This document shows, one piece after another, positions 62,344-64,000 of a stretch of 64,000 nucleotides of DNA. Within the stretch, counting starts at the first letter, position 1, and each line of letters begins with the position of its first letter. The stretch is taken from contig JACJYI010000005.1 in NCBI GenBank assembly GCA_020636225.1, positions 248,001-312,000 of the forward strand. The letters run 5' to 3'. The stretch is from Lewinellaceae bacterium. GTDB lineage: Bacteria; Bacteroidota; Bacteroidia; Chitinophagales; Saprospiraceae. A program made the position numbers and the translations under genes. Below the pieces are notes generated by a model that was given only the letters and a program-made list of their open reading frames with translations, was not told where the DNA came from and ran no database searches.

Positions 62344-62895
62344 ATGGATCCAGCCGTACAAACCATGATCGACAACCTGAAGAAGAACACTGGTATTTCC
62401 CTGGAGGAATGGGTCGCCCAGGTGCAGAAACAGGGTTTTGCCAGGTTCAGTGAGGGGGTGGCCTGGCTGAAGCAGGAGCATGGGATGGGGCACGGGTTTG
62501 CCAACCTTATCATGCATACCGCCAAACAGGCTGATGCGCCGGCGGTGAGCGAGGACGAGCAGATCGCCGCCCAGTATGTGGGCAAGGAGCATTTTCGTCC
62601 GATCTATGATCAGCTGCACAAGTTCCTGGTGGGCCTGGGAAATGACGTGGAGGTGGCGCCCAAGAAGGCCAATGTCAGCTATCGGCGCAAGAAGCAGTTT
62701 GCCTTGCTGACGCCGGCGACCAAGACCCGGTTCGAGATCGGACTGAATGTCAAGGGGCAGCCCGATCAGGGGGTGTTGCGCGCCATTACGAAGGCCAATG
62801 CCATGTGCTCGCACCAGATCGACCTGGCCGGCGTGGAGGACATTACGCCTGAAGTGTTGGACTGGTTGAAGAAGTCGTATGAGCTGGCAGGATGA
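62344..62895 (+). CDS. DUF4287/DUF5655 domain protein
   Basis: The 183-residue protein has an N-terminal DUF4287-like helical part ('NTGISLEEWVAQVQKQGF', 'LKQEHGMGHGFANLIMH'). A C-terminal DUF5655-like part follows ('IYDQLHKFLVGLGNDVEVAPKKANVSYRRKKQFALL', about 87-180). The pair is common in bacteria, with no proven function; DUF5655 is thought to bind nucleic acid or act as a transporter-linked domain, which is unverified. No signal peptide. Confidence 0.88.
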   Translation: MDPAVQTMIDNLKKNTGISLEEWVAQVQKQGFARFSEGVAWLKQEHGMGHGFANLIMHTAKQADAPAVSEDEQIAAQYVGKEHFRPIYDQLHKFLVGLGNDVEVAPKKANVSYRRKKQFALLTPATKTRFEIGLNVKGQPDQGVLRAITKANAMCSHQIDLAGVEDITPEVLDWLKKSYELAG

Positions 62896-62899
62896 TCCA

Positions 62900-63005
62900 A
62901 AGTCGGAAGTCGGAAGTCGGAAGTCGGAAGTCGGAACGCGGAAGTCGGAAGCGAAAAGCGGAAGGCGGAAATGGGAAGTCGGAAGGCGAAAAGCGGAAAT
63001 TGGAA
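62900..63005. repeat. Short tandem repeat GGAAGTC and related purine-rich units
   Basis: At least five 7-bp units of GGAAGTC (62900-62935) are followed by degenerate GGAAGCGAAAAGC units to about 63005. Similar units occur at 58150-58180. Confidence 0.85.
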
Positions 63006-63026
63006 GACTCCCATATCATTGAAAAA

Positions 63027-63112
63027 GAACCCTGGAAGGGTTCAAGAGATTAGCCCCGGGTGAAACCCGGGGTATCATGTCCGGAAGGGTGCAACCCTGA
63101 AGGGGTTGAAGA
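63027..63112 (+). repeat. Dispersed hairpin repeat, GCCCCGGGTGAAACCCGGGG type, copy 2
   Basis: Same orientation and layout as 51495-51580: an AACCCT-AGGGTT flank, the CCCCGGG/CCCGGGG stem with TGAAA loop, then AACCCTGAAGGGGTTGAAGA. With the tandem repeat before it, it fills the gene-free stretch 62896-63200. Confidence 0.75.
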
Positions 63113-63200
63113 ACACCCATTCGGTCCACCATTTTTCATTTCCAGTGCGATAGAAATCGCAAGTTGGAAGCGATGACCTTGATGAAAAAAGGTTGACACA

Positions 63201-63764
63201 TTAAGACTTGGTGAGTGGCGGCCCTACGACCTGCATGTCGTGATCGGCAAACACTTTCGCGACCTCTTCTTTCGAAGGGGGGCTGGTCCATTGATCCGTG
63301 ACCTTGAAAAAATCTTCCATGTGGCCTGCTGGCAAATAGGAAACGATCATTTTTCCTTTTTCAGATAATTGGATGAAGGCATGCGGCACATTCCTGGGAA
63401 GAAAAATCGTATCTCCTGTTTGCAGGTTCATTTTCTCTTCACCGACCTGGAAAAGGTAGTCTCCTTCGACCACATAGAACCACTCATCCTGATGGGGATG
63501 GATATGAAGTGGTGGACCCCCGTTGGGTGTGAGGCCCGTCTGTTCGAAGACGGCCAGATCGCCACCGGTGTCCTTGCCCGATATTTTCATGTCAAGGACA
63601 TTTAACGTCACGCCTTTCATCTTGTAATGTTGGCCAAACCGGGCTTCCCCTGGCTTGACTCGAAATCCCTTCACTGTACGCATAGCCAGATTGGTTTTGA
63701 ATCGCGCACAAGCAGCGAGCGGAAGAGCCAGAAGTGCGGTGAGAATGAATGTATTTCGTTTCAT
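63201..63764 (-). CDS. Lipoprotein with cupin domain
   Basis: The 187-residue protein has a lipoprotein signal (LLALPLAAC, Cys19) and a single cupin barrel. Cupin motif 1 is 'PPLHIHPHQDEWFYVVEG' (His87/His89/His91, Glu94) and motif 2 is 'GDTIFLPRNVPHAF' (His128), so the metal site appears complete. Envelope cupins of this type may be dioxygenases, isomerases or binding proteins; the substrate is unknown. Confidence 0.87.
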   Translation of the reverse strand: MKRNTFILTALLALPLAACARFKTNLAMRTVKGFRVKPGEARFGQHYKMKGVTLNVLDMKISGKDTGGDLAVFEQTGLTPNGGPPLHIHPHQDEWFYVVEGDYLFQVGEEKMNLQTGDTIFLPRNVPHAFIQLSEKGKMIVSYLPAGHMEDFFKVTDQWTSPPSKEEVAKVFADHDMQVVGPPLTKS

Positions 63765-64000
63765 GATCCTTGATTGAATGTCGATCCAATAGCCGGCTTT
63801 TTCTGTCAGCGATGCATCAACTGCGCAGATACGGTTGAGTCTGGATGTGTGCCACCATACAGATCAACCCTGTATGCTGTCTGTCAGACCATGACCGTCA
63901 GATAAAAACGAGACGTGTTTCGAAAAGATATTTCTGAAACCGGAAAGAAAGGTCAACGGAAGAAATGAATATAAAAGAAGCTCACTTGGCTTCGCTGTGA
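63765..64000. other. Gene-free right end
   Basis: No gene, RNA or repeat could be supported in the last 236 bases. A gene may begin beyond the window edge. Confidence 0.5.

Noticed and set aside
1..64000. tRNA or rRNA genes
   Set aside because: No cloverleaf or conserved rRNA segment was recognised by eye; a covariance search would be needed to exclude small RNA genes fully.

Overview
The window looks like chromosomal DNA of a gliding-type Bacteroidota, most likely from the Saprospiria/Chitinophagia side of the phylum. Supporting signs are several secreted proteins with type IX secretion (T9SS) C-terminal sorting domains of type A and type B, a FadL-type outer-membrane protein, DUF4369-TlpA and choice-of-anchor L proteins, FISUMP and CHAT-TPR architectures, and promoter boxes of the Bacteroidota TAnnTTTG type close to start codons. 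Shine-Dalgarno sequences are mostly absent. No tRNA, rRNA or CRISPR array was recognised. Most of the window is moderately GC-rich. Two stretches, about 35.2-37.8 kb and 58.5-60.2 kb, are visibly A/T-rich and may be foreign.

Layout. 0-0.6 kb: one copy of a dispersed structured repeat whose inverted partner lies at 48.2-48.7 kb. 0.8-6.2 kb: envelope and sugar genes (LolA-like carrier, esterase, TlpA-like thioredoxin, GH31 enzyme). 6.2-8.7 kb: a two-gene operon that best fits sulfonolipid (capnine) synthesis, cysteate synthase plus cysteate acyltransferase. 8.9-18.2 kb: M1 peptidase, small lipoprotein, FadL porin, T9SS cargo and small membrane proteins (DUF6544, DUF3667, DUF2306, TfoX). 18.4-28.8 kb: ECF sigma factor with anti-sigma partner, a LuxR-type HTH protein, then a run of secreted or outer-membrane proteins including a papain-like lipoprotein with ASH and FISUMP domains. 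28.9-38.5 kb: two secreted TPR-CHAT (caspase-like) paralogues. The first is a single protein. The second is cut by an in-frame stop between its TPR and CHAT halves, and an IS1380-family element that truncated a receptor-L-like gene sits between the two. 38.6-48.1 kb: T9SS surface proteins, including one of 2165 residues. 48.7-52.4 kb: S33 peptidase, SDR and PNPOx-like genes. 52.4-53.8 kb: a complete IS3-family element with terminal inverted repeats, a 3-bp target duplication and a -1 frameshift site. 53.85-54.87 kb: a tandem array of a ~290-bp hairpin-bearing repeat. 54.9-57.6 kb: a three-gene steroid-reductase-like operon. 57.7-63.8 kb: small lipoproteins, a secreted beta-propeller, VOC, DCC, DUF3667, DUF5655 and cupin genes.

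How the genes may work together. The strongest candidate for an undescribed system is the 18.4-38.5 kb block. A membrane-tethered sigma/anti-sigma pair lies beside exported proteins that include a papain-fold peptidase and two caspase-fold (CHAT) proteins with long TPR sensor arrays. That these form one stress-responsive proteolytic module is inference from order and export signals only. The capnine pair and the T9SS adhesins fit together as surface and gliding functions.
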